DNA of 62,966 bases from Clostridia bacterium (GCA_017412675.1 JAFPWV010000056.1:1-62966), one strand, 5' to 3'. Shown: positions 25,321 through 32,943, counted from the stretch's first letter. The notes: generated from the letters alone by a model not told the origin. Numbers and translations are program-made.

Positions 25321-25585
25321 CGCCGCCGTCTCCTTCCGTTTCTTCATCGGACGCGCCGTTCAGCCGTCCGGATATGGTTTCGTTCTGGATCGCCGAGAGC
25401 ACGATGTGGTCCGAGTCCATGATGACGACGCTGCGGGTCTTTCTCCCCGAGGTGCAGTCGATGGCGCGGCCCGTGTCCTTCGCGTCCTGGATCAGTCTCT
25501 TCGCCGGGGCGGAATCCGACGCGATCACCGCGATCACCCGCTCGGCGTTGATGATGTTGTTGAAGCCTACGTTTACGAATTTCAT
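25313..25585 (-). CDS. remA: Extracellular matrix regulator RemA (DUF370)
   Basis: 90 residues. RemA is a ring-forming DNA-binding protein that activates biofilm-matrix and osmoprotection genes in Bacillus. Family features: MKFVNVGFNNIINAERVIAV, the Ser-rich SDSAPAKRLIQDAKDTGRAID, and CTSGRKTRSVVIMDSDHIVLSAIQ. The final acidic tail (DEETEGDGGDE) is variable. Three bases separate it from yicC. Confidence 0.95.
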   Translation of the reverse strand: MKFVNVGFNNIINAERVIAVIASDSAPAKRLIQDAKDTGRAIDCTSGRKTRSVVIMDSDHIVLSAIQNETISGRLNGASDEETEGDGGDE

Positions 25586-25588
25586 CGC

Positions 25589-26482
25589 TCACTCCAGATT
25601 CTGAATCTGCTCGCGGATCTTCTCGATCTCCGTCTTCATGTCGACGACGAGATGCGCGATCCCGGCGTCGCCGGCCTTCGAGCCGATGGTGTTGGTCTCG
25701 CGGTTGATCTCCTGCACGAGGAAGTCGAGCTTGCGGCCCGCCGCCTCGTCGGAGGAGATGATCTCGCGGAATGCCTTGAAGTGGGACGCCAGCCGGACGA
25801 GCTCTTCGTCGATCGCCGCCTTGTCCGCGAAGATCGCCGCTTCGGTCAGGATGCGCTGCTCGGACGCCTCGGCGTCGAAATCCGCGAGGAACTGCCGGAT
25901 GCGCGCTTCGAGCTTGGCCGGATAGCCTGCGATATCCGCCGCGGACATCTCCTTGACCTTCGCCGCCATGCCTTCGAGCGTGTCGATTTTGGAAAGCAGG
26001 TCGGCGCAGAGGTTCTCGCCCTCCTTCGCCCGCATCGCGCTGAACCCGGCGACCGCCTCAGCGAGAACGGTGCGGATCTCGGCCCAGTCGCGCTCGTCGT
26101 CCTCCTCGGGCTTCTTCGTCGTGAAGAGATCCCGGTTCGCCGCGACGCGCATCACGGAAATGTCGTCCTTGAGGCCGAAGGTGTCGCGCAGGTCCTCGAG
26201 CGCCTTGATGTAGGAGCGGGCCGCCTCGTGGTCGACGAGGATCTCGAGCCCCCGCGTTTCGAGGACGTCCGCGCCGACGTAGACCTCCACCTTGCCGCGC
26301 GTGATCCCGGCTTCGGCGAGGTACGCCTTGACCTTGTCCTCGAGGTGCGCGATCTGCCGTGACATTCGCACGCTCACGTCGAGGTAGCGGGAATTGACGG
26401 AGCGCAGCTCCGCCGTGATGTCGAGCGCGCCGTCCGAGGATATCCCCCGCGCACGCCCGAATGCCGTCATACTTTTGAGCAT
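25589..26482 (-). CDS. yicC: YicC/YloC family endoribonuclease
   Basis: 297 residues, normal length. YicC-family proteins are hexameric RNases implicated in small-RNA and mRNA decay. N-terminal MLKSMTAFGRARG, VNSRYLDVSVRM, central helical part, and the C-terminal DUF1732 block with ILTEAAIFADKAAIDEELVR, RKLDFLVQEINRETNTIGSKA (Glu-Asn metal/catalytic residues). Only 32 bases separate it from the upstream lipoprotein gene, so it is probably cotranscribed with it. Confidence 0.93.
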   Translation of the reverse strand: MLKSMTAFGRARGISSDGALDITAELRSVNSRYLDVSVRMSRQIAHLEDKVKAYLAEAGITRGKVEVYVGADVLETRGLEILVDHEAARSYIKALEDLRDTFGLKDDISVMRVAANRDLFTTKKPEEDDERDWAEIRTVLAEAVAGFSAMRAKEGENLCADLLSKIDTLEGMAAKVKEMSAADIAGYPAKLEARIRQFLADFDAEASEQRILTEAAIFADKAAIDEELVRLASHFKAFREIISSDEAAGRKLDFLVQEINRETNTIGSKAGDAGIAHLVVDMKTEIEKIREQIQNLE

Positions 26483-26514
26483 ATCGTCTTTCTCCGTTGT
26501 GGTGAATTGCCGTG

Positions 26515-27684
26515 TTATTTCTTCGTTTTCTGCAGCCCGACCGCGAGGACGCCGTCCCCGTCCGTCGATGTGGCGGAGGATGCGAGCTCCTCGTAGGGCA
26601 AGAAGAGCGAGACGGCGGGGTTCTCTTCCCCGTCCTTCTCCGCCGCGATCCGGACCGCCGCCGCATAACCGAAGCGCATGAAGTCCTCCTCGGTCGTCAC
26701 ATGCTTCCCGTCGAGTCCGAGATCGAAGCCCGCAAGCACCGCCGGGATGCTGCCCATATGGCCGAGGAATCCCTCGACGACGCGGAGCCTGGTGCCGGAG
26801 GAGGTGTCCGGGGGAAGCGATGCAGCCGCGTAAACGATCTTATCCCCCGTCGAACGGCTTCTCAGGACCGTGTAGACCAGCGAGCCGCGTTCGGCGGGCG
26901 TGAGGTTCGGGTAGTTCAGAAGGCCGATCGCGCTGCCGGAGGAATAGGTGTAGGCCGACGTCCGGTAGAGGATGCGGATGCGCTTCACCCCGTCGTTCCG
27001 ATCGACGCCGACGGCAAAACCGTCCGGTGCGTCCGCAGCGTCGTCTTCCGCGTACGGCGAGCGCAGGATCAGGATCTCCGTGCCGTTGTGCGCCCCGATG
27101 AGCGCGTCCGCGCGGCGCATGAGCGCGTCTCCGGTCTCCTCCGCATCGCAGGTGAGGACCCACCATGTGCGGCCCGTCCCCTCGAGGACGTCGCCGTAGA
27201 CGAAGCGGTCCGTGTCGGAGAAGGAGAGCGGCTTGCGCCCGATGATGTTTTCGATGAAGGCGTCCGCCGCGGCCTTCGTGCCTTCGAGGTCGTGCCCCGC
27301 GATGACGATCTTCGTCCCGACGAGCGCGTAGCCCCATTGCCACGGCGCGAGCGAATCGAGGAATTCGGCGGTCTCGGGCCGGTTGGTGTCGCCGACGAGG
27401 ATCTCCGTGTCGAGGATCTCGAAGCTCTTGACGCCCTCTTTCCAGAAGTCGGTCGTGAGCCTGAGCTTGTATCCGGCAGCCTCCGCCGCCTCGCGCACGC
27501 TCATGGCGCACCGGGTGAGCGCGTCATCCGCGAAATCGCTGCGGATGATCGTATAGCCGGACAGCATGTCTTCCGTCAGGGTGACCGAAGGCGTCGGATG
27601 GGCGGATCCGGGTGAACAGGCACAGAAGCCGAGGGCAGTCAGCGCCGCCGCCAGAACAAACGCAGTCCATTTTCGCAATGTCAT
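26515..27684 (-). CDS. Lipoprotein with a probably degenerate endonuclease/exonuclease/phosphatase-like domain
   Basis: 389 residues. Signal peptide with a Cys near residue 23 (ALGFCACSPG) suggests a lipoprotein, although Phe at -3 is not ideal. The N-terminal ~130 residues contain EILVGDTNRPETAEFLDSL and GTKIVIAGHDLEGTKAAADAFIEN, a small alpha/beta module seen in secreted Clostridia proteins. The C-terminal half (RIRILYRTSAYTYSSGSA, ERGSLVYTVLRSRSTGDKIVYA, PAVLAGFDLG) follows the layout of an EEP nuclease/phosphatase domain, but the expected catalytic NTHL and GDFN motifs read AASL and AGFD. I infer a pseudoenzyme; function unknown. First gene of the yicC-to-spoVM cluster. Confidence 0.65.
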   Translation of the reverse strand: MTLRKWTAFVLAAALTALGFCACSPGSAHPTPSVTLTEDMLSGYTIIRSDFADDALTRCAMSVREAAEAAGYKLRLTTDFWKEGVKSFEILDTEILVGDTNRPETAEFLDSLAPWQWGYALVGTKIVIAGHDLEGTKAAADAFIENIIGRKPLSFSDTDRFVYGDVLEGTGRTWWVLTCDAEETGDALMRRADALIGAHNGTEILILRSPYAEDDAADAPDGFAVGVDRNDGVKRIRILYRTSAYTYSSGSAIGLLNYPNLTPAERGSLVYTVLRSRSTGDKIVYAAASLPPDTSSGTRLRVVEGFLGHMGSIPAVLAGFDLGLDGKHVTTEEDFMRFGYAAAVRIAAEKDGEENPAVSLFLPYEELASSATSTDGDGVLAVGLQKTKK

Positions 27685-27744
27685 TTCACGCCTCCTCGGG
27701 CCGTCTCCGGGATCCGGTATGCCTGCGCCTTTTGTATCTATATT

Positions 27745-27774
27745 ATTATACTATATGAAAAGCGCCGTTGTCAA
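27745..27774 (-). promoter_or_regulatory. Sigma-A promoter of the lipoprotein-yicC operon
   Basis: Minus strand -35 TTGACA (27769-27774), 18-bp spacer, -10 TATAAT (27745-27750). The -35 is embedded in the loop and 3' arm of the terminator of the upstream gene. Confidence 0.85.
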
Positions 27775-27785
27775 CGAAACGGCGC
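27758..27785 (-). terminator. Intrinsic terminator after the DUF5685/J-domain/membrane operon
   Basis: Minus-strand GCGCCGTT (27778-27785) and AACGGCGC (27762-27769) with an 8-nt loop, then TTTT. A CTTTTTA run on the other side means it could also work on the plus strand. Confidence 0.85.
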
Positions 27786-27804
27786 ACTTTTTATGAGATT
27801 GCCC

Positions 27805-28329
27805 TTACTTCCGGCGTCCGAAGCCCAGTTTTTTGCGCAGTTTGACGATGTAGAGAGAGATGCACAGGGTCATCGTGATGTCGTAGAGGATGAAGAAGAG
27901 CGTCCCCATGCCGACGGTGATCCAGTTCAGCGCAAAATAGTCGTCCCCGGCCATGAAAACGTGTTCGGCGAGCACCACGCACACGAGGAGCATCGTGTCG
28001 AGGAAGGAGATCTTCACGGGCCAGGCGAAAAGGGGCCGGAGCCGCTCGAAATGCAGCTTCATGATCGGGTAGACGGCGGCGAAGAGGATGTATTCGATCG
28101 CGTAGAGCTTCGAGGGCAGCAAGAGGAGCGCGAGCACGCCCGTCGCCGCCGCGTAGATCCACGCCGTCTTTTCCCCGGTCTCGACCACGAGAAGCATGGT
28201 CATGAGGGAGCAGACCACGAGGATCGAAAGATCGAGAAGCGTCATCCCGCCGATCCAGAGGAAGACGAGGCAGAGCGCGGCGAATACGCCGCAGAGCGCG
28301 ATTTTCCGCGTCAGGGATTTGTCGGACAT
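27805..28329 (-). CDS. Integral membrane protein of unknown function
   Basis: 174 residues with five or six hydrophobic helices (KIALCGVFAALCLVFLWIGG, LSILVVCSLMTMLLVV, WIYAAATGVLALLLLP, IEYILFAAVYPIM, FLDTMLLVCVVLAEHVF, GMGTLFFILYDITMTLCISL) and a basic C-terminus. The layout is reminiscent of small substrate-binding (S-component) membrane proteins, but no signature allows a firm call. It is the third gene of an operon with a J-domain gene (24-base gap) and a DUF5685 gene. Confidence 0.7.
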   Translation of the reverse strand: MSDKSLTRKIALCGVFAALCLVFLWIGGMTLLDLSILVVCSLMTMLLVVETGEKTAWIYAAATGVLALLLLPSKLYAIEYILFAAVYPIMKLHFERLRPLFAWPVKISFLDTMLLVCVVLAEHVFMAGDDYFALNWITVGMGTLFFILYDITMTLCISLYIVKLRKKLGFGRRK

Positions 28330-28354
28330 GATGCCTCCATGTAGGATGTTCGGT

Positions 28355-28708
28355 TCAGCAGCACCGGATGAGGTCGCCGCCCATGCATTCGCAGCAGGTG
28401 TCGCAGCAGATCAGGGTCGAGCACGTCCCGCAGAGATCGCAGTCGCCCGCGCCGGTATTCGTGCGGTAGACGCTGCCGTAGTCCGCGCCGCGCCGCTGCA
28501 TCCGCATTTTCGCCTCGCGGTATTCCTCGTTCTGAGGGTCGAGGTAGCACGCGATCTCGATATAGCGCATCGCGTCGTAGTACTGCCCCGCGTAGGAGAG
28601 GAGACAGCCCATGAGATAGTTCCATTCCGCGCCGCGGTCCGCCGGGGGGGTGGAATCGATGATGAGTTTGGCGTCCGCGTAATTGCCTCTGGCGATGAGC
28701 TCGCGGAC
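28355..28708 (-). pseudogene. C-terminal part of the J-domain protein beyond the TAG
   Basis: Same frame as the J domain, with no frameshift: VRELIARGNYADAKLIIDS, then a TPR-like helix pair (AEWNYLMGCLLSYAGQYYDA, AMRYIEIACYLDPQNEEYR) and a Cys-rich end (CDLCGTC, CCDTCCECMGG, RCC). This matches the usual build of a clostridial J-domain protein family: J domain, Gly-rich linker, TPR-like hairpin, Cys-rich tail. An internal ATG at 28612 exists but begins inside the helical region. The C-terminus is intact, suggesting a very recent nonsense change or decoding of TAG as an amino acid. Confidence 0.65.
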
Positions 28709-28978
28709 CTACTCGAAGGAGGTCGTGCCCGCCGACGTGTAGCTCGAGTATGAGGACTGCGTGCCGCCGGAGAACTGGGGACCGCCGCCCGCACGTTCCT
28801 TCTGGATCGCGTCATAGGCTTCATTGATCTCCTTCATGATCTCCTCGTACCCCGCTGCTTGCGCCTGACCGGCGTAGTTGTCGGGGTGCCACTTCCGGGC
28901 GAGGTTGCGGTAGGCGCGCTTGACCTCCTCGTCCGAGGCGCTGCGGGGGATGCCGAGCACCTGATAGGGATCTTTCAT
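28709..28978 (-). CDS. J-domain (DnaJ-like) protein, N-terminal part up to an in-frame TAG
   Basis: 89 residues. A complete J domain (MKDPYQVLGIPRSASDEEV, catalytic HPD in RKWHPDNY, KEINEAYDAIQKE) that should stimulate an Hsp70 ATPase, followed by a Gly/Ser/Tyr linker. The ATG overlaps the DUF5685 stop (ATGA). Reading stops at TAG (28709-28711), yet the same frame goes on for 118 codons with a family-typical C-terminal region. Either a nonsense mutation, an assembly error, or read-through. Confidence 0.75.
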   Translation of the reverse strand: MKDPYQVLGIPRSASDEEVKRAYRNLARKWHPDNYAGQAQAAGYEEIMKEINEAYDAIQKERAGGGPQFSGGTQSSYSSYTSAGTTSFE

Positions 28979-29877
28979 AACCGTTCCTTTCTCCCGTGCG
29001 AGCTCTCCGCTTTGCGGCCGTCGAGAACACGCCCGAGGGATGCCGGGAGTCCGAGATAGATGATATTCTTGACGATCGGGGTGAGGACGTGCGCGGGATC
29101 GAGCTCCTCCGCCGCCTCCCCGAGTTCTTCGAGTCCGATGGGCGCCGACGCCGCGAGGCTCTCCTTCACGATCGGCGAGAGGCGGCCGTTCTCGAGCGCG
29201 AGGGGACCCCAGCCGGCCGAGAGCGGATTGTACCGTCCGCGCCGCACGTCGTCCGCGAGGTCATCCGCCGCGTCGCAGAGATAGACGAACTTCCCAGTCG
29301 CCGTGCCGATCCGCCGGGCGAGCTCCGCGCATGCGCCGCTGAGACCGAGGGAGAAGACGAAGCCGAGCAGATCTCCGAAGAGGGAGACCGTTTCGTCGAG
29401 CGAGGGACAGCCCTCCCGCTCCTTCTGTGCGAGGCGGTCGAGAAACCGTCCGATCTCCCCGTCGGTGTCCGGCGGCAGGAAGTTTACCGCGCGGCGGGCC
29501 ATCGAGGCGGTGAAGGGCTTTGCCGAGACCGCCCTCAGGCGGGTGAAGCCGTGCTCGTCCGCGAGGTCGTCGTCGGTCTTTGCGTCGGCAAGTGCGGCCG
29601 AGAGCGCAGCTGAGAAGGTCAGGACGGGATCGGCCTCCGCCGTCAGACGCCGGTGGGTGGGATGCGCGGGGCACCGCATGGGGACGAACGAGGGCTCGAC
29701 GCCTTCGAGGATGCTCCGCACGGCGGCGAAAAAGGTGAAGTCGTAGGAGAGCGTGAGGCGGGAGAGCTGGCCCGTGGTGCGTCCCATCGCGCGGCAGAGT
29801 CCGCAGTAGAGGGCGCGGTACCGCTCCGCCTCGGAAACCTTGAGCTCCGCTGTGAGCGGCCTGACGTATCCGAACAT
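28975..29877 (-). CDS. DUF5685 family protein
   Basis: 300 residues, no signal peptide. The family is uncharacterised. Visible features: MFGYVRPLTAELKVSEAERYRALYCGLCRAMG (a Cys-x2-Cys in YCGLC), CPAHP (another Cys), and CDAADDLADDVRRGRYNPL, an Asp-rich segment that recalls the metal/diphosphate site of terpenoid-synthase-fold proteins. Largely alpha-helical. Whether it is enzymatic is unknown. It leads an operon with a J-domain gene and a membrane-protein gene and has its own promoter flanked by 11-bp direct repeats. Confidence 0.85.
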   Translation of the reverse strand: MFGYVRPLTAELKVSEAERYRALYCGLCRAMGRTTGQLSRLTLSYDFTFFAAVRSILEGVEPSFVPMRCPAHPTHRRLTAEADPVLTFSAALSAALADAKTDDDLADEHGFTRLRAVSAKPFTASMARRAVNFLPPDTDGEIGRFLDRLAQKEREGCPSLDETVSLFGDLLGFVFSLGLSGACAELARRIGTATGKFVYLCDAADDLADDVRRGRYNPLSAGWGPLALENGRLSPIVKESLAASAPIGLEELGEAAEELDPAHVLTPIVKNIIYLGLPASLGRVLDGRKAESSHGRKERL

Positions 29878-29905
29878 CGTTTGAAGTCCTTTGGAAGATA
29901 CCGAT

Positions 29906-29934
29906 AGAATAGCGCAAACCGGCTGTTTTTACAA
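29906..29934 (-). promoter_or_regulatory. Promoter of the DUF5685 operon
   Basis: Minus strand -35 TTGTAA (29929-29934), 17-bp spacer, -10 TATTCT (29906-29911). Two exact 11-bp direct repeats sit directly upstream of the -35. Confidence 0.65.
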
Positions 29935-29939
29935 GAAAT

Positions 29940-29961
29940 AACCGCTTAATAACCGCTTAAT
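29940..29961. repeat. Two tandem 11-bp direct repeats upstream of the DUF5685 promoter
   Basis: AACCGCTTAAT occurs twice back to back (29940-29950 and 29951-29961), without a mismatch, 5 bp upstream of the -35. The 11-bp period is one helical turn, as in sites bound by OmpR/PhoB-type response regulators. Regulatory role is inference. Confidence 0.7.
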
Positions 29962-30038
29962 TTTTTGTGAATTTTCGCGGTGGCGACAGCGGTTGCGCCG
30001 GAGAATCAAAAAAACGCGGCCCGCTTTCGGAAAAGCAC

Positions 30039-30068
30039 TTGACTTGCTCAGCCCGGACGTGCTACAAT
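30039..30068 (+). promoter_or_regulatory. Sigma-A promoter of the Gfo/Idh/MocA gene
   Basis: -35 TTGACT (30039-30044), 18-bp spacer, -10 TACAAT (30063-30068), followed by AAAAAAGGAG before the ATG at 30107. Confidence 0.85.
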
Positions 30069-30106
30069 GAAACCGCAGATCAATTCTCAAAAAAGGAGTT
30101 TGCGCC

Positions 30107-31171
30107 ATGCCATACAAAGTGGGATTCATGGGGTTCGGCGGCATGATCTCCGGGTATCACCTCGGGACGATCCGCCGGGACGACGTGCCGTTTGAAGCCG
30201 TCGCGGCGTTCGACATCGATCCGGAGAGACGCGCGGCTGCCGAAGCTGCGGGACTCACCGCCTACGACAGTCTGGAGCGCTTCCTCGCGGACGGCGATTA
30301 CGATCTCGTGGTCGTGGGGACGGCCAACAACTATCACAGCGAGCTCGCCTGCCGCGCGATGGAAGCCGGGTTCAACGTCATGACGGAGAAGCCCGCCGCC
30401 CGCAACTGCGCGGAGGTTGAGCGGATGATCGAGGTGTCAGAGCGGACCGGACGGCTCTTCACCGTACACCAGAACCGCCGGTGGGACCCGGACTTTCTGA
30501 AGGTCCGGCAGGCCATCGAGGACGGCTGTGTCGGGAAGCCCTACATGATCGAATCGAGGATCCATTCCGCGAACGGCGGCGGCGATATGTACGGCTGGCG
30601 CGGCATGAAGGATCACGGCGGCGGGATGCTCCTCGACTGGGGCGTCCACATGCTGGATCAGATCCTATACATGATCAGGGAACCGATCCGGACGGTGTAC
30701 GCGAACGTCTTCCCGCTTTGGAGCGAAGAGGTGGACGACTACGCGAAGGTCATCATCACCTTCGAGAGCGGGTTGGTCGCCCAGATGGAGGTGGCCACCT
30801 ACGCGCCGATCCCCCTGCCCCGCTGGGCGATCTGGGGTGACCGGGGCGCGCTGACAATGCAGGACATCGGCTCCCCCGCCGCGCACGTCCGCCGCATCCA
30901 GGAGGATTCCCTCACGCGCGAAAAGGTCAAGGCGTTCGAGGACTACCGGGTCCTCTTGCGCGATCAGAGCCGCCACAGGATCAAGGAATTCGAGGAATTC
31001 GATACGGACAGAAGCCCCGGCGGCGGATGGCATTCGCTGTATCAGAATCTGGCGGGCGTCCTCGCGGGGACGGAAGAGCTGATCGTCAAGCCCGCCGAAG
31101 TTCTGCGGTGCATGAAGGTCATCGAGGCGGCCTTCCGCTCCTCCGAAGAAGGCGTCGCCGTGAAGTTCTGA
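30107..31171 (+). CDS. Gfo/Idh/MocA family NAD(P)-dependent oxidoreductase
   Basis: 354 residues. N-terminal Rossmann domain with VGFMGFGGMISGYHL, DLVVVGTANNYHSELACRAMEAG and the family EKP motif (MTEKPAARN), then the alpha/beta substrate domain with VHQNRRWDPDF, GGGMLLDWGVHMLDQILYM. Such enzymes oxidise or epimerise sugars, inositols or their derivatives; the substrate cannot be named here. Strong own promoter, AAGGAG near the ATG, and a terminator directly after, so it is a single-gene unit. Confidence 0.9.
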   Translation: MPYKVGFMGFGGMISGYHLGTIRRDDVPFEAVAAFDIDPERRAAAEAAGLTAYDSLERFLADGDYDLVVVGTANNYHSELACRAMEAGFNVMTEKPAARNCAEVERMIEVSERTGRLFTVHQNRRWDPDFLKVRQAIEDGCVGKPYMIESRIHSANGGGDMYGWRGMKDHGGGMLLDWGVHMLDQILYMIREPIRTVYANVFPLWSEEVDDYAKVIITFESGLVAQMEVATYAPIPLPRWAIWGDRGALTMQDIGSPAAHVRRIQEDSLTREKVKAFEDYRVLLRDQSRHRIKEFEEFDTDRSPGGGWHSLYQNLAGVLAGTEELIVKPAEVLRCMKVIEAAFRSSEEGVAVKF

Positions 31172-31187
31172 CGCGGCGGGATAAAGG

Positions 31188-31219
31188 GAAGGACGAGGTC
31201 ATGCCCCGTCCTTCTTTTT
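31188..31219 (+). terminator. Intrinsic terminator after the Gfo/Idh/MocA gene
   Basis: GAAGGACG (31188-31195) and CGTCCTTC (31207-31214) with an 11-nt loop, then TTTTT. Confidence 0.85.
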
Positions 31220-31239
31220 GGCAGAGAAATCGATCCGGC

Positions 31240-32079
31240 TCACACCCTTCTGCGGTCACCGGGGCCCGGGTAATCGGCGGGGCGTTCCCCCGGATTCGCG
31301 CCGGTCCGGCCGGGTCTCGCGCGGGCGATCACGTCGACGCCGAAGAGCAGCTTGGTGAGCCACAGGATGCATACGAGCCCGAGGCACGGCAGGATGCAGC
31401 TCGTCACGACCAGAATCGCCACGGATTCGACATAGCGGTTGAGGAGGACCGCCGCTTTGTTCGCAAGGCTCGTCGCCGTTTCGGAGAGCCGGGAGAGGAT
31501 CGTCGCAACGATGGATGCGTCTTCATCCGCCTCCGCGAGCGGCGCGGTCGCCTCGTTCAGCTCCTCCGAGGAGGCGAGCGTTTCGTCGATGCGGGCGGAG
31601 TACTTGTCGTAGATGCCGTCCGAGACGAGGAGGCTCACCGGGATGGCCACGGCGATCGCCACCGCGAACAGCGCGAGCTTTTTCGCCAGCAGCTTGCCTC
31701 TTCCCCAGAACCAGACGCCAATGATCCCGGCCAGGCAGGCGAGGGGGATGAGCACCTTGAACGCGGCGGCACCGAGCAGCGTCAGAAGCGCCTTTTCGGT
31801 GTACAGCACGCTCAGCACGATCAGGAAGTACCCGGTCAGATCGGCCAGCTTTTCGGCGATCGGGGTGGCGGTGTCGCCGGGGATCGCGGAAATGCCGGCA
31901 GAGGCGACGGCGGACGCGGACGTGAGCTTCATGACCGTCGAGGTCTTCTCGTCAAGGGAGGCGAGGAGCGTGCTGTTGAGCTTCGAGTTGTCGCACATTC
32001 TCGAAACGAGGAAGCAGGAGACGGCGGCCAGAAGCACCAAGAGGAGCGAGATCAGGATCTTGATGAGCTTTTTTTCCAC
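31240..32079 (-). CDS. Membrane protein of unknown function next to a DUF4230 gene
   Basis: 279 residues. The start is GTG at 32079, with AGGAGGG 6 bases upstream. N-terminal membrane anchor (KILISLLLVLLAAVSCFLVS), an outside segment, then hydrophobic helices (LTGYFLIVLSVLYTEKALLTLLGAAAF, VLIPLACLAGIIGVWFW, LALFAVAIAVAIPVSLLV), a second outside loop of ~65 residues, a last helix (SVAILVVTSCILPCLGLVCIL) and a proline/arginine-rich cytoplasmic tail. No family recognised. Lies 10 bases after the DUF4230 gene, so the two are translated from one mRNA and may act together. Confidence 0.7.
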   Translation of the reverse strand: MEKKLIKILISLLLVLLAAVSCFLVSRMCDNSKLNSTLLASLDEKTSTVMKLTSASAVASAGISAIPGDTATPIAEKLADLTGYFLIVLSVLYTEKALLTLLGAAAFKVLIPLACLAGIIGVWFWGRGKLLAKKLALFAVAIAVAIPVSLLVSDGIYDKYSARIDETLASSEELNEATAPLAEADEDASIVATILSRLSETATSLANKAAVLLNRYVESVAILVVTSCILPCLGLVCILWLTKLLFGVDVIARARPGRTGANPGERPADYPGPGDRRRV

Positions 32080-32089
32080 GGCGCCCTCC

Positions 32090-32782
32090 TCATTCCGATT
32101 CCCAGAGGATGTCGTACTTCGTCAGATCGAGGAACCCGCCGATGAAGTTGCTCACGACGCGCCGGGCGTTCTCGTCCGCCTGTTCGAGCAGGCCGCGTTC
32201 GACGGCACGGTTTTTCGCTTTGTTTTCAAGCTCGACGATGGAGCCGTTGAATTCCGAGATCGAGAGCGGATTGCCGAAGCCGTTCTTCTCCGAATAGAGC
32301 ACGAAGCTGTTCGGATCGATGTCGACGTTCTGGATCTCCGCCTTCGGCATCCGGACCGTGACGGTCTTCCCCATGATGTCGAGCGCGATGCGGATGCGCG
32401 TAAAGTCCAGCCCCGCTGTGACGACGCCGTCGTAGGTCGCGACATAGCTCGTCTCGGTGAAGCCGAGCGGAATGCTGAAGAGCGTCTTGACCTTCGACTG
32501 GGTGACGGCGTCGGTGAAATAGTACTCCTGCGTGACGAGCACACCCATGTCCGTGACGCCTTCCTCCAGCGTTTTGACCATGATCTCCTGCTCTACGTCG
32601 AGGATCTTCTTCCCGCCCTTGGCGCTGTTCTGCGTGACCGCGGGCGAAGGGCTCTGTGTCACCGCCGTGTCCGCCGCGTCGACGGCCGTTCCCCAGATCA
32701 CGACCGCGACGATCCCAAGAAAGACGACTGCGATCGCAGCAAGCAGGATGACGGAGCGCCTGCTGTTCAATTTGCGGATCAT
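32090..32782 (-). CDS. DUF4230 domain-containing membrane-anchored protein
   Basis: 230 residues. One N-terminal membrane helix (RSVILLAAIAVVFLGIVAVVIW) followed by a Ser/Thr/Pro linker and an extracytoplasmic domain. Features of DUF4230: ELSTVEYxx-like segment here LVTQEYYFTDAV, ATYDGVVTAGLDFTRIRI, VRMPKAEIQNVDIDPNSF and a C-terminal helical region (AVERGLLEQADENARRVVSNFI). Function unknown in any organism I know of. First gene of a two-gene unit with its own promoter. Confidence 0.8.
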   Translation of the reverse strand: MIRKLNSRRSVILLAAIAVVFLGIVAVVIWGTAVDAADTAVTQSPSPAVTQNSAKGGKKILDVEQEIMVKTLEEGVTDMGVLVTQEYYFTDAVTQSKVKTLFSIPLGFTETSYVATYDGVVTAGLDFTRIRIALDIMGKTVTVRMPKAEIQNVDIDPNSFVLYSEKNGFGNPLSISEFNGSIVELENKAKNRAVERGLLEQADENARRVVSNFIGGFLDLTKYDILWESE

Positions 32783-32859
32783 GCTTCATCCCTCCCACAA
32801 CTCATAATGCAAAGCGGATCGAAAAAGGCCGAAATTGGTCGAATCCGCTCTTTTTTGGT

Positions 32860-32888
32860 ATGATACCGTATTTCCGGGGAAGAATCAA
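32860..32888 (-). promoter_or_regulatory. Promoter of the DUF4230 gene pair
   Basis: Minus strand -35 TTGATT (32883-32888), 17-bp spacer, -10 TATCAT (32860-32865). The leader can form a stem from AGCGGAT and ATCCGCT about 24 nt apart before the Shine-Dalgarno. Confidence 0.65.
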
Positions 32889-32943
32889 GAATCAATCCGT
32901 GTGCAAAATGTAAATTCTCCGGGAAGGGGCGCGGAAATAAGCC

